Made by a program: the position numbers and the translations under genes. A stretch of DNA of 48,970 nucleotides from Rubrivivax sp. (GTDB lineage Bacteria; Pseudomonadota; Gammaproteobacteria; Burkholderiales; Burkholderiaceae_C): assembly GCA_022842595.1 (NCBI GenBank), contig JALHPF010000037.1, positions 1 to 48,970 of the forward strand, in the 5' to 3' direction. How positions within the stretch are numbered: the stretch's first letter is position 1; every line of letters begins with the position of its first letter. Under the pieces are notes generated by a model. The model saw nothing but the letters and a program-made list of their open reading frames with translations. It had not been told where the DNA came from and ran no database searches. Of the stretch, positions 40,791 through 48,970 are shown piece by piece.

Positions 40791-41609
40791 CTACAGCTTC
40801 CGGTGCGCCAGGGCCGGAAGCTGGGTGCGCACCTGCTGGATGCGTTCGGGGTCCACGTCGGCCAGCGCCAGCCCTTCGCCTTCCTCGCAGACGTCCAGCA
40901 CCTCGCCCCAGGGGTCGACGACCATGCTGTGGCCCCAGGTGCGGCGGCCGTTTTCGTGGGTGCCGCCTTGCGCGGCAGCCAGCACGTAACACTGGTTCTC
41001 GACCGCGCGGGCGCGCAGCAGCAGTTCCCAGTGCGCGCGCCCGGTGGTGTAGGTGAAGGCCGAGGGCACGCACAGCACGTCGCAGGGTGGGCGCATCAGG
41101 GCGCGGTAGAGCTCGGGGAAGCGCAGGTCGTAGCAGATGCTCAGGCCCAGACGAAGCGGCCCGGCCTGCAGCGCCACGGGCTGGCTGCCGGCCACCAGCG
41201 CGCGGCCTTCGTCGTAGCTCTCGCGGCCGTTGTCGAAGGCGAAGAGGTGGATCTTGTCGTAGTGCCCGGCCTCGCGGCCGTCGGGCGCGAAGACGCAGCA
41301 GCGATTCAGCACGCGGTCGCTTTGCAGGCCAGGTGCCGAGCGCACCGGCAGCGTGCCGCCCACCAGCCACAGCCCGTGGCGTTGCGCGGCTTCCGACAGG
41401 AAACGCTGGATGGCGCCGTTCACCGTGTCGCCCGGGGCCTCGGCCGCGGCCAGCTTGTCGGTGTCGCGCTGGCCCAGCAGGCAGAAATACTCGGGCAGCG
41501 AAGCCAGCCGGGCGCCGGCGGCTGCCGCCTGGGCGAGCAGCCGGTCGGCGGCGGCCAGGTTGCGGGCCACGTCGGGCGTGGAAACCATCTGCACGGCGGC
41601 GATCTTCAT
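40791..41609 (-). CDS. Carbon-nitrogen hydrolase (nitrilase superfamily, Nit/NIT2-like)
   Basis: A 272-residue amidase of the nitrilase superfamily. The Glu-Lys-Cys triad is visible in LASLPEYFCLL (Glu), GHYDKIHLF (Lys) and LGLSICYDLRFPELY (Cys), and RAVENQCYVLAAAQGG follows. The FDNGRESYDEG region fits the Nit1/NIT2 type that hydrolyses deaminated glutathione or omega-amides of dicarboxylates. The ATG at 41609 gives the conserved MKIAAVQM start; the longer frame adds eight unconserved residues. It is divergent from glnE across 145 bp that contain no further gene. Confidence 0.92.
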   Translation of the reverse strand: MKIAAVQMVSTPDVARNLAAADRLLAQAAAAGARLASLPEYFCLLGQRDTDKLAAAEAPGDTVNGAIQRFLSEAAQRHGLWLVGGTLPVRSAPGLQSDRVLNRCCVFAPDGREAGHYDKIHLFAFDNGRESYDEGRALVAGSQPVALQAGPLRLGLSICYDLRFPELYRALMRPPCDVLCVPSAFTYTTGRAHWELLLRARAVENQCYVLAAAQGGTHENGRRTWGHSMVVDPWGEVLDVCEEGEGLALADVDPERIQQVRTQLPALAHRKL

Positions 41610-41754
41610 GGCGACATTGTGCGGTGGTGCCAACTGCGGGTCGGCGCAGAAAGGGCCCGGTCCGGCAAGCGTTGGCCGACCGCGCTAACCTCCGCGCCAA
41701 ACACGTGACAAGAAAAATCCACGTCTGCCGGCCACGGGCCCTGGAGGGAAACCG

Positions 41755-44523
41755 ATGAACCAGCCGCTGCACACCCTGGCAGCCACCGCCGCGCACAGCC
41801 GCTTCGTGCAGCGCGTGCGTCGCCGTTACGCCACCGAACTGGCCGACTTTGCGCAGGAAATGCCTGGCATGCCGGGCTGGCATGCCATCACCGAACTCGT
41901 GCTGCGCCTGCAGGCCGGCGGGCGCGACTTGTCCAGCGCCCTTCGCGTGGCCCGGCATCTGGTGATGGAACGCTTGGCCGTGCTCGACATCGAGCAGGGC
42001 GCGACGCTGGACGCCGTCACCGGCTGCATGACGCACCTGGCCGAAGCCACGCTGGAGCTGGCCCTGGCCGAGGCCCAGCGCGAGGCCGACGTGCGCCACG
42101 GACCGCCCATCGACGCGCAGGGCCAGCGCATCGATTTCTGGATCGTCGGCATGGGCAAGCTCGGCGCGCGCGAGCTGAACGTCTCGTCGGACATCGACCT
42201 GATCTATGTCTACGAGGACGACGGCCAGACCGCAGGCGAACGCCCGGTTTCGGCGCACGAATACTTCAGCTTCGTCGCCAAGCGCCTGTTTGCACTGATC
42301 GGCGAAACCACCGACGACGGCTTCGTCTTCCGCGTGGACCTGGCGCTGCGCCCCAACGGCAACAGCGGCCCGCCGGTGGTGAGCCTGGGCATGCTCGAGG
42401 AATACTTCCAGGTACAGGGCCGCGAGTGGGAACGCTTTGCCTGGCTGAAGAGCCGGGTGGTGGCGCCGCGCGCCGCCGTCACCAGCGGGCGCGCACTGGC
42501 ACTGCGTTCGCTGGTCACGCCGTTCGTCTACCGCAAGTACCTGGACTACGGCGTCTTCGAAGGCCTGCGCCAGCTGCACCGCAAGGTGCGCGACGAGGCC
42601 CAGCGCCGCGCCGCCGGCCGGCCCGAACGTGCCAACGACGTGAAGCTCTCGCGCGGCGGCATCCGCGAGATCGAATTCACCGTGCAGCTGATGCTGGTGG
42701 TGCGCGGCGGCCAGTTCCCCGAGGTGCGCACGCGCAGCACGCTGCGCGCCCTGCAGCGCCTGGTGGCGCGCGGCCTGATGAAGGCCGACACGGCGCGCAG
42801 GCTGGCCGAGGGCTACGCCTTCCTGCGCCAGGTCGAGCACCGCATCCAGTTCCTCGACGACCAGCAGACCCACCTGCTGCCCACCAACGACGACGACCTG
42901 CGCTGGATCGCCCTGAGCCTCGGCTTCCACTGCTCGGTGCAGGGCAACCGCGAGACCTGCGAACTGCTCGACCGCCTGGGCGAGGTGCGCGAGCTGGTGG
43001 CCGCCGAGTTCGACGCGCTGCTGCGCGAAGGCCAGACCGGCGCCGACCCTGCCGGCGGCCCGCGGGTGTGCCGCAGCTGCGGCCCGGGGCCGCTGCCGGT
43101 CGACAGTGAAGCCCTGCTCGAACGCCTGCCACCGGAACTGGCCGAACGCGTCGGCCACTGGGCGCAGCAGCCGCGCGTGCAGGCCCTGCGCGACGAAGGC
43201 AAGCTGCGCCTGGGGCGGCTGGTGCAGAAAACGGCCAACGCGCTGCGCGAAGACACCTGCACGCCGGCCGGTGCCTTGCGCTTCATCGACTGGATGGACC
43301 CGCTGCTGCGCCGCGAAAGCTATCTGGCGCTGCTGCTGGAACGCCCGGAGGTGCATCGTCGCCTGCTGCGCCTGCTGTGCCTGGCACGCTGGCCGATGCA
43401 GTACCTGATGCGCCACCCCGGCGTCATCGACGAACTGGCCGACGAACGCCTGCTGCACCAGCGCTTCGACCGCGCCGCGTTCACTGCCGAGCTCGAAGGC
43501 CGGCGCGAAGCCTGGCAGCGCGCCGGCCAGGCCGACGAAGAACAGCTGCTGGACACCCTGCGCCGCGCCCACCATGCCGAGGTCTTCCGTACCCTGGTAC
43601 GCGACGTCGATGGCGACCTCGGCGTCGAGGAAGTGGCCGACGACCTGTCGGCACTGGCCGACACGGTGCTGGACGTGGCGGTACGCTGGTGCTGGTCGCT
43701 GCTGAAGAACAAGCACCGCGAGACACCGCAGATCGGCATCGTCGCCTACGGCAAGCTCGGCGGCAAGGAACTGGGCTATGGCGGCGACCTCGACGTCGTC
43801 TTCCTCTTCGACGACGCTGCCGAGACCAGCCCCGCAGCGCAGCAGCAGGCGCAGGAGGTCTATGGCAACTTCGTGCGCAAGCTCATCACCTGGCTGACGC
43901 TGCGCACGTCGGCGGGCGAGCTGTTCGACATCGACACCGCGCTGCGGCCGAACGGCAATTCCGGCCTGCTCGTGACGTCCATCGCCAGCTTCGAGAACTA
44001 CCAGCGCGGTCGCGGCAGCAACACCGCCTGGACCTGGGAGCACCAGGCGTTGACACGCGCCCGCCATGCTGCGGGCACCCCGGCCATCGCCGCGCGCTTC
44101 GAAGCCACGCGGCGCGACGTGCTGGTGGCCGCGCGCGACCCCGCCGCGCTGCGCGAGGAAGTGCGGGCGATGCGCGAGAAGGTGCGCGCCGCACGCCCGG
44201 TGCCGGCCGGGCGCTTCGATGTCAAGCACAGCCCGGGCGGCATGATGGACGTCGAGTTTGCCGTGCAATACCTGGTGCTGGCCCACGCCCGCAGCCACCC
44301 AACGCTGCTGGACAACGCCGGCAACATCGCGCTGCTGCAGCGCGCCGAGGCCTCGGGCCTGCTGCCCCCGGGCGTGGGCCGGGCCGCGGCCGACGCCTAC
44401 CGCGATCTCCGCCGCGCCCAGCACCAGGCGCGCCTGGACGAACGGCCGACACAGTTCGACCCCGTGGCCATGGCCGGCCCGCGTGATGCGGTGCTGGCGC
44501 TGTGGCAGGCGGTGTTTTCCTGA
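41755..44523 (+). CDS. glnE: Bifunctional glutamine synthetase adenylyltransferase/adenylyl-removing enzyme
   Basis: A 922-residue protein that adenylylates and de-adenylylates glutamine synthetase according to nitrogen status through PII. It has two nucleotidyltransferase domains: the N-terminal de-adenylylating one with GMGKLGARELNVSSDIDLIY, and the C-terminal adenylylating one with AYGKLGGKELGYGGDLDVVF. In the second the usual GSD is GGD. Each is followed by a GlnD-PII-uridylyltransferase-like helical domain (RGGIREIEFTVQLMLV and SPGGMMDVEFAVQYLVL). A strong GGAGGG lies six bases before the ATG. Length is near the E. coli value. It overlaps the rhombosortase gene by 22 nt. Confidence 0.97.
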   Translation: MNQPLHTLAATAAHSRFVQRVRRRYATELADFAQEMPGMPGWHAITELVLRLQAGGRDLSSALRVARHLVMERLAVLDIEQGATLDAVTGCMTHLAEATLELALAEAQREADVRHGPPIDAQGQRIDFWIVGMGKLGARELNVSSDIDLIYVYEDDGQTAGERPVSAHEYFSFVAKRLFALIGETTDDGFVFRVDLALRPNGNSGPPVVSLGMLEEYFQVQGREWERFAWLKSRVVAPRAAVTSGRALALRSLVTPFVYRKYLDYGVFEGLRQLHRKVRDEAQRRAAGRPERANDVKLSRGGIREIEFTVQLMLVVRGGQFPEVRTRSTLRALQRLVARGLMKADTARRLAEGYAFLRQVEHRIQFLDDQQTHLLPTNDDDLRWIALSLGFHCSVQGNRETCELLDRLGEVRELVAAEFDALLREGQTGADPAGGPRVCRSCGPGPLPVDSEALLERLPPELAERVGHWAQQPRVQALRDEGKLRLGRLVQKTANALREDTCTPAGALRFIDWMDPLLRRESYLALLLERPEVHRRLLRLLCLARWPMQYLMRHPGVIDELADERLLHQRFDRAAFTAELEGRREAWQRAGQADEEQLLDTLRRAHHAEVFRTLVRDVDGDLGVEEVADDLSALADTVLDVAVRWCWSLLKNKHRETPQIGIVAYGKLGGKELGYGGDLDVVFLFDDAAETSPAAQQQAQEVYGNFVRKLITWLTLRTSAGELFDIDTALRPNGNSGLLVTSIASFENYQRGRGSNTAWTWEHQALTRARHAAGTPAIAARFEATRRDVLVAARDPAALREEVRAMREKVRAARPVPAGRFDVKHSPGGMMDVEFAVQYLVLAHARSHPTLLDNAGNIALLQRAEASGLLPPGVGRAAADAYRDLRRAQHQARLDERPTQFDPVAMAGPRDAVLALWQAVFS

Positions 44524-45119
44524 CCCAGCCGACTGCTGGCGGCCGCGCCTGGCTGGCCGTGGCTGCTGCCGGCCTGGCCGGTTCGCTGCTGGCCTGGTGG
44601 CTGCCCGCGAACCTGCTCGACTGGCAGCCCGAACTCGCCGGCCGCGAGCCCTGGCGGGCCGTCACCGCCGCCTGGGTGCACTGGAGCCCGCGCCATCTGG
44701 CGGCCAACCTCGCCGGCGCGGCCGTGCTCGCCACGCTGGGCTGGGTGGCACGACTGCCTGCCCGGGCGGCGCTGGCCTGGGCGCTGGCCTGGCCGCTGAC
44801 GCAGCTGGGCCTGCTGCTGCGGCCTGAACTCGCGCACTACGGTGGCCTGTCGGGCGTGCTGCATGCGGGCGTGGCGGTGGCCGCCGTGTGGCTGGTGCTG
44901 GCGGCAGCCGAGCGCCGCCAGCGCTTCATCGGTGCGGCCGTCATGGCCGGCCTGGCCACCAAGCTGCTGCTCGAAGCGCCCTGGGGTGCGACCCTGCAGA
45001 CCAGCGCCGAATGGGACATCGCCATCGCCCCGCTGGCCCACGCCAGCGGGGCGGTGGCGGGGACGGCCTGCGCTGCGCTTGCTGCCCTGGCCACGCGCGG
45101 CCAGACAATGCCCGGGTGA
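44502..45119 (+). CDS. rrtA: Rhombosortase (rhomboid-family intramembrane protease)
   Basis: A 205-residue, six-helix rhomboid-like serine protease of the rhombosortase type, which processes proteins bearing a C-terminal GlyGly-CTERM tail. Visible features are AAWVHWSPRHLAANLAGAAVL (the H-x-x-x-N region), the catalytic Ser in HYGGLSGVLHAG and the catalytic His in PLAHASGAVAG. The GTG start at 44502 lies inside the glnE end; no better start precedes the first helix. Its stop overlaps the next gene (GTGA). No GlyGly-CTERM substrate is encoded in the window, so its targets lie elsewhere. Confidence 0.88.
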   Translation: MAGGVFLTQPTAGGRAWLAVAAAGLAGSLLAWWLPANLLDWQPELAGREPWRAVTAAWVHWSPRHLAANLAGAAVLATLGWVARLPARAALAWALAWPLTQLGLLLRPELAHYGGLSGVLHAGVAVAAVWLVLAAAERRQRFIGAAVMAGLATKLLLEAPWGATLQTSAEWDIAIAPLAHASGAVAGTACAALAALATRGQTMPG

Positions 45120-46072
45120 ACACAGAACAGAACAAGCGAGACAACAGCCCGGCTGCCGATGGCCGCCGCCCGCATCTGGACGGCCGCGCGGTGGCCCTGC
45201 TGATCGGCTGCTGCGTGATCTGGGGCCTGGGCCAGGTGGCGACCAAGCTGACGCTGGCGGAAGTACCGCCGCTGCTACAGGCGACGCTGCGCTCGGCCGG
45301 CGCGGCGCTGCTGCTGCTGGCCTGGTCGCGCTGGCGTGGCCCGGACTTCTGGCGCAGTGTCGTCCGGCACGACGGCAGCGCCCGCGGCGGCTGGCTGGCC
45401 GGCGGCCTGTTCGCGGCAGAGTTCGCGTGCATCTTCATCGGCCTGCAGTACACCAGTGCCTCGCGCATGGTGGTCTTCATCTACCTGGCGCCTTTCGTCG
45501 TGGCCCTGGGCATGCCTTTCATCGCCCGCAGTGAAAAGCTCGGTGGCTGGCAGTTGCTGGGTCTGGTGGCGGCCTTCGCCGGTGTCGTGTGGGCGTTCTA
45601 CGAAGGCTTCATGCGCCCCACCGCCGGCCCGAAGCAGTGGCTGGGTGACGCGCTCGGCCTGTGCGCAGCCCTGCTGTGGGGGCTGACGACGCTGGTGCTG
45701 CGTGGCAGCCGGCTGGGCCAGGTGGTGCCCGAGAAAGCCCTGCTGTGGCAGCTGGGGGTGTCGGCGCTGGCCCTGGGCGCAGCCGCCGTGGCGGCTGGCG
45801 AAGGCTGGCCGCAGCGGTGGACGGGGGCAGCCCTGGGGCTGATGGCGTTCCAGACGGTGGTCGTCACCTTTGCGAGCTACCTGGTGTGGTTCTGGCTGGT
45901 GCGCCACTACCCGGCCACGCGGGTGGCGGCGTTCACCCTGCTCACGCCGGTGTTCGGTCTCCTGGCTGGCGTGGGCCTGCTCGGCGAACCGCTGACGGTC
46001 CGGCTGGTGCTTGCCCTGGTGGCGGTGTGTGCCGGCATCGCCCTGGTGAACCTGGCGCCCCGGCGTCGCTAG
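45116..46072 (+). CDS. DMT/EamA-family transporter
   Basis: A 318-residue membrane protein with ten predicted helices in two EamA repeats. The first starts ALLIGCCVIWGLGQVATKLTL and the second GDALGLCAALLWGLTTLVLRG, each with the conserved W-G near the helix start. The closing helices run AFTLLTPVFGLLAGVGLLGEPL. Members export amino acids, nucleosides and other metabolites, and the substrate cannot be inferred. The GTG start at 45116 overlaps the rhombosortase stop (GTGA). Confidence 0.9.
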   Translation: MNTEQNKRDNSPAADGRRPHLDGRAVALLIGCCVIWGLGQVATKLTLAEVPPLLQATLRSAGAALLLLAWSRWRGPDFWRSVVRHDGSARGGWLAGGLFAAEFACIFIGLQYTSASRMVVFIYLAPFVVALGMPFIARSEKLGGWQLLGLVAAFAGVVWAFYEGFMRPTAGPKQWLGDALGLCAALLWGLTTLVLRGSRLGQVVPEKALLWQLGVSALALGAAAVAAGEGWPQRWTGAALGLMAFQTVVVTFASYLVWFWLVRHYPATRVAAFTLLTPVFGLLAGVGLLGEPLTVRLVLALVAVCAGIALVNLAPRRR

Positions 46073-46105
46073 ACTTTGCAGCTTCCCACTCACGAGGCAG
46101 AAACG

Positions 46106-46750
46106 ATGATCACGCTTTGCGGCCGCCCGCTGTCGAACTACTACAACAAGGTCAAGATGGTGCTGCTCGAGAAGGGCATCCCGTTCGAGGAAGAATTCGT
46201 CGGCACCGGCTCGCGCGACGAAGCCGTGCTCGCGGCCACGCCGCTGGGCAAGATCCCGTTCATCCGCGTCGACGGCGTGCCGCTGTGCGAGAGCCAGGTG
46301 ATCTGCGACTACCTCGAAGCCGCCTACCCCACGCCGCCGCTGCTGCCCGCCGACGCGCTGGCTGCCGCCAAGGTACGCGAGATCGGCACCTTCGTCGACC
46401 TGCACCTGGAACTGGTGGCGCGCGACCTGTACCCGCAAGCCTTCTTCGGCGGCCAGGTGTCCGAAGGTACGCAGGCCCGGGTGCGCAAGCAGCTGGAAAA
46501 GAACATCGCCGGCTTCAAGCGCCTGGCGAAGTTCGCGCCCTATGTGGCCGGCGACCGGTTCACCCAGGCCGATGCCGCCGCATGGTGCAGCCTGCCACTG
46601 GTGGGCATGGCCACCAAGGCGGTGCTGGGCGAAGACCTGCTGCTGGCTTCAGGCGTCGACTGGCGCACCTACAACAAGCTGATCGGCGCGCGAGACAGTG
46701 CGCTGAAGGTGGCCGCCGACCGCAAGACCGACATGACGCCGGCCAAGTAG
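46106..46750 (+). CDS. Glutathione S-transferase family protein
   Basis: A 214-residue soluble protein. The N-terminal thioredoxin-like domain has LCGRPLSNYYNKVKMVLLEKGIPFE, with a Ser/Tyr near the glutathione sulfur, then the cis-Pro segment PLGKIPFIRVDG and the gamma-glutamyl-binding CESQVICDYLEAAYP. The C-terminal domain is all helical. A GAGG about eight bases upstream supports the ATG at 46106. It is probably transcribed from its own or the DMT promoter. The substrate is unknown; stress or disulfide-reductase roles are typical. Confidence 0.9.
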   Translation: MITLCGRPLSNYYNKVKMVLLEKGIPFEEEFVGTGSRDEAVLAATPLGKIPFIRVDGVPLCESQVICDYLEAAYPTPPLLPADALAAAKVREIGTFVDLHLELVARDLYPQAFFGGQVSEGTQARVRKQLEKNIAGFKRLAKFAPYVAGDRFTQADAAAWCSLPLVGMATKAVLGEDLLLASGVDWRTYNKLIGARDSALKVAADRKTDMTPAK

Positions 46751-46792
46751 GCCGCGACAAGCTCAACCGAGTTTGCCCGGGAGCCCGGGCGC

Positions 46793-47686
46793 TCAGGCAC
46801 CGGCCGGTGCCGGGCCGCCGACTTCCTGGCCCTGGCCGCCAGCGCCGGTGCTCGCCGCCAGCTTCGCCGCCACTTCCTTGCGGAAGCGGTTGAGTTCCTG
46901 CACGCTGGTAAAGCTGCGCTCCATCAGCAGGCTCATGTTGTGCAGGATGCGGTCGACGACCTTGTTCTCCCACACGGCGTCGAACTGGATCTGCTTGTCG
47001 AGCCACTGCTCGAGCCATTCCGGGTTGGGCAGGCGGCTCTGGATGGTGTCTCGCGGGAACAGGCTGACGTTGACGTGCAGGTTGGTCGGGTGCAGCGCCT
47101 GCGCGGTGCGGCGCGCGCTGGCCATCAGCACCCCCACCTTGGCGAAGGCGGCACGGGCCTCGTCGCCGAACTTGCCCATCGCCCGCTTCATGTAGCGGAG
47201 ATAGGCACCGCCATGGCGGGCTTCGTCACGCGCCAGGGTCTCGTAGATGGCCTTGATGACGGGTTCGCTGTGCCATTCGGCGGCGCGCCGGTACCAGTGG
47301 TTCAGCCGGATCTCGCCACAGAAATGCATCATCAGCGTTTCCAGCGCCGGCGCGGGGTCGAATTCGAAGCGCACCGCATGCAGCTCTTCTTCGGTGGGCA
47401 CCAGATCGGGCCTGAAGCGGCGCAGGTACTCCATCAGCACCAGCGAGTGCTTCTGTTCCTCGAAGAACCAGACGCTCATGAACGCGCTGAAGTCGCTGTC
47501 ACCGCGGTTGTCACGCAGGAACATCTCGGTGGCCGGCAGCGCCGCCCATTCCGTGATGGCGTTCATCTTGATCGTCTGCGCCTGCTCTTCGGTCAGCAGT
47601 TCGGACTGGAACCGGTCCCAGGGGATGTCGGTGTCCATGCTCCAGCGCACCGCTTCCAGTTGCTTGAACAGTTCGGGATAGAGCAT
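46793..47686 (-). CDS. Ferritin-like diiron protein (acyl-ACP desaturase-like)
   Basis: A 297-residue all-helical protein with a four-helix diiron site. Likely ligands are Glu46, Glu76 and His80 (FFEEQKHS), Glu125 (CGEIRLNH) and Glu155 with His158 (ARDEARHG). This pairing of ExxH motifs, with the length and NRGDSDFSAFMSVW before the second helix, resembles stearoyl-ACP-desaturase-type ferritin-like proteins. The tail after residue 280 is Gly/Ala-rich. It may desaturate an acyl chain or activate oxygen for another oxidation. It lies just downstream of a light-sensing regulator gene on the same strand, with a 63-bp gap, and could be a target of it. Confidence 0.83.
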   Translation of the reverse strand: MLYPELFKQLEAVRWSMDTDIPWDRFQSELLTEEQAQTIKMNAITEWAALPATEMFLRDNRGDSDFSAFMSVWFFEEQKHSLVLMEYLRRFRPDLVPTEEELHAVRFEFDPAPALETLMMHFCGEIRLNHWYRRAAEWHSEPVIKAIYETLARDEARHGGAYLRYMKRAMGKFGDEARAAFAKVGVLMASARRTAQALHPTNLHVNVSLFPRDTIQSRLPNPEWLEQWLDKQIQFDAVWENKVVDRILHNMSLLMERSFTSVQELNRFRKEVAAKLAASTGAGGQGQEVGGPAPAGA

Positions 47687-47749
47687 CGGTGTTGACCTTG
47701 CCAGGGGAGCCTGATTCTAGGCAGGCCCCTTCACTTTGATGACAAACCC

Positions 47750-48685
47750 TTACGCAAATCCCGGCGCGGCGGATGTCTCGCGCCAGTGGCGCACGCCGGC
47801 GGGAACATCGTTCAGGGTGGCCAGGGGTTCGACGCCGTCGACTCGGCGGCGGAAGAGCACCGGGGCCGTACCGCCGGCCCAGATGCGAACCCGCCCCGGC
47901 AGCTTCAGGCGCAATTCAGCCAGGCCGTCGACGACCTGGTTCGGGTTCATGCACCCGGTGAAGCTGAGCGCCAGGATGTCGCTGCGGTGGGCCTTGGCGG
48001 CCAGCACGGTGTCCCACAGCGGCGTCTGCACACCCAGCGACATGCAGGCGCAGCCTTCCAGCGAGAACATGGCTTCGGCCATGAGCAGGCCCAGGCCATG
48101 CGGTTCGCCGGGGAAGGTGGTCAGCAACACCCGCGGGTGGCTGCCGGCGGCGGCTTCGGGGATCCCCGCGATGGCCTGGCGCAACACCACCTGCACGATC
48201 TCGGTATAGAGATGCTCCTCGAACACCTCGATCTGGCCGCGCATCCAGGCGTCGCCCACCAGCGTGTTCAGTGGCCCGACCACCTGGCCGATGAAGCCCG
48301 CAACACCGCTGCGCGACAGCGCACGCGTGAGCGCCACGCGCAGGGCCGTGGCGTCGTGCTGGCGGATCAGGCCGATGTAGGCCTGCAGGTCGCTGCCGCC
48401 ACCCGCCTGCGCTTCGGACTGCTGCGCGCTGACCTCGCGGGTCGCACCACTGAGCCCGACGAGCTCGCCGTAGGACAGCGGCACTATGCGCCCGGGCCGA
48501 TGTCCGGCATCGAGCAGGCGCTTGATGAGCCGCAGCTTCTCGACCTGGTCCATCGAGTAGGCACGCTCGTCCAGGCTGTCGCGCCCGGGCGCGGGAAAGC
48601 CGTAGCGGCGCTCCCAGACACGCAGGGTGTCCTTGCTCAGGCCAGTGTCGCGTTCGACGGCGGCAATCGACAGGGTGATCGTCAT
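47750..48685 (-). CDS. litR: MerR-family, adenosylcobalamin-dependent photoreceptor regulator (CarH/LitR type)
   Basis: A 311-residue transcription factor. The N-terminal MerR helix-turn-helix reads LSIAAVERDTGLSKDTLRVWERRYGFP (residues 5-31). The middle is the helical cobalamin cap with the Trp-x9-Glu-His signature: Trp147 and Glu157-His158 in DAWMRGQIEVFEEH. The B12-binding Rossmann domain has the ExHxxG motif Glu194-Pro-His196-Gly-Leu-Gly199. This set defines CarH/LitR proteins, which repress in the dark as tetramers holding AdoCbl and release DNA when light breaks the Co-C bond. Inverted repeats upstream of its start probably are its operators. Its usual targets include photolyase, carotenoid and lipid-desaturation genes. 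Confidence 0.9.
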   Translation of the reverse strand: MTITLSIAAVERDTGLSKDTLRVWERRYGFPAPGRDSLDERAYSMDQVEKLRLIKRLLDAGHRPGRIVPLSYGELVGLSGATREVSAQQSEAQAGGGSDLQAYIGLIRQHDATALRVALTRALSRSGVAGFIGQVVGPLNTLVGDAWMRGQIEVFEEHLYTEIVQVVLRQAIAGIPEAAAGSHPRVLLTTFPGEPHGLGLLMAEAMFSLEGCACMSLGVQTPLWDTVLAAKAHRSDILALSFTGCMNPNQVVDGLAELRLKLPGRVRIWAGGTAPVLFRRRVDGVEPLATLNDVPAGVRHWRETSAAPGFA

Positions 48686-48736
48686 CTGAGCGCTTCAGCC
48701 ATGCCCACATGAAGGAGGGGCGGTGTTTTCACTGTC

Positions 48737-48812
48737 TTGTCCTGGACAAAGCGACACCAATGGCCGCGGTCCAGCCAAGATAATAGGACAGCCGTCCTGG
48801 TTTGAACAGGAC
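48737..48812. promoter_or_regulatory. Array of TGTCC/GGACA inverted repeats upstream of litR
   Basis: TTGTCC-T-GGACAA (48737-48749) is a perfect palindrome. GTCCTG-N7-CAGGAC (48794-48812) is a perfect inverted repeat, and another AGGACA lies at 48785-48790. An AT-rich ATAATA (48780-48785) in between could serve as a -10 on the minus strand (TATTAT), without a good -35. The array begins 52 bp upstream of the litR ATG and suits autorepression and control of a divergent gene. Confidence 0.55.
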
Positions 48813-48970
48813 AGGCAAAAGCCCCGGGCTGCGGGTCCGCGCATGTCGGACCGCGACGGAGCGCCGAAGTTACCGTATAGTCGTTGTGCGACTGACTCGT
48901 TCACAGCAGAATGCACTTAACGTTTCATGCCGCCTGCCGCTTCGGCTGCACCCGGAAATCGACATCCTGC
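48813..48970 (+). other. Right-edge region with possible divergent promoter and cut-off gene start
   Basis: No complete gene is present. TATAGT at 48876-48881 could be a plus-strand -10, but no TTGACA-like box lies 16-18 bp upstream. Open frames begin at ATG codons at 48912 and 48928 and run off the window. Neither has a clear ribosome site or recognisable product, so no CDS is called. Confidence 0.3.

Noticed and set aside
40561..44424. Very long minus-strand frame (1287 codons) opposite glnE
   Set aside because: It is the codon-complement shadow of glnE and the amidohydrolase region; composition is low-complexity and it contains no recognisable domain.
48912..48970. Partial genes starting at 48912 or 48928
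   Set aside because: Neither frame has a ribosome site or recognisable sequence in the few codons visible; the true start of the next gene may lie outside.

Overview
The window is a GC-rich, densely packed chromosomal segment of a betaproteobacterium, most likely Burkholderiales (a Rubrivivax/Leptothrix/Aquabacterium-like lineage). Evidence for this: the 5' end of a betaproteobacterial-type 16S rRNA gene, an EIIA-Man/HPr/EI cluster, a PilE-FimT-PilV-PilW-PilX-PilY1 operon, rhombosortase, GlnE, and an intergenic repeat of a type seen in that order. No IS element, prophage, CRISPR array or tRNA was seen. Assignments come from reading motifs by eye; no database search was run.

Layout. (1) 1-952: the first ~350 nt of 16S rRNA on the minus strand, its leader with a boxA, and two tandem promoters carried on a ~158-bp duplicated unit. 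(2) 953-4074, minus: a lipoprotein, EIIA-Man, HPr and EI, an incomplete regulatory-type PTS transcribed toward the rRNA operon. (3) 4113-11848: a CaiB-type CoA-transferase, a degenerate sensor-kinase/pseudo-receiver protein, a DUF4197 protein head-to-head with a TlpA-like lipoprotein, ruvA, LemA, proA and lplT. (4) 11828-18659: a lipid-envelope cluster with a GT4 glycosyltransferase, a His-rich membrane protein, a membrane-anchored class III aminotransferase, phosphatidylserine decarboxylase, an MGDG-synthase-like GT28 and a PlcP-like metallophosphoesterase. (5) 18776-25922: the type IV pilus minor pilin/PilY1 operon.

(6) 25930-32871, mostly minus: SPFH-SHOCT protein, DUF4178 protein, DUF350 protein, a membrane-fused spermidine-synthase-like enzyme and a Tat-lipoprotein flavin amine oxidase, interrupted by an opposite-strand histidine phosphatase. 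(7) 32951-37761: a UbiH-type monooxygenase, then PhnD-PhnE-PhnC-type transport genes coupled to a divergent metallophosphoesterase. (8) 37847-40574: a two-subunit Tat-exported IorAB-type molybdenum hydroxylase, followed by two copies of an intergenic repeat. (9) 40791-46750: a nitrilase-family amidohydrolase, glnE, rhombosortase, a DMT transporter and a GST. (10) 46793-48970: a ferritin-like/acyl-ACP-desaturase-like protein and a CarH/LitR-type B12-dependent MerR photoreceptor behind an array of TGTCC/GGACA inverted repeats.

The most promising under-described systems are region 4 (a possible phosphate-sparing glycolipid or aminolipid pathway: phospholipase C plus two lipid glycosyltransferases plus an anchored aminotransferase) and region 6 (a membrane polyamine module). 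Region 7 adds a second phosphorus-related locus. The start of LitR's divergent neighbour is probably cut off at the right edge.
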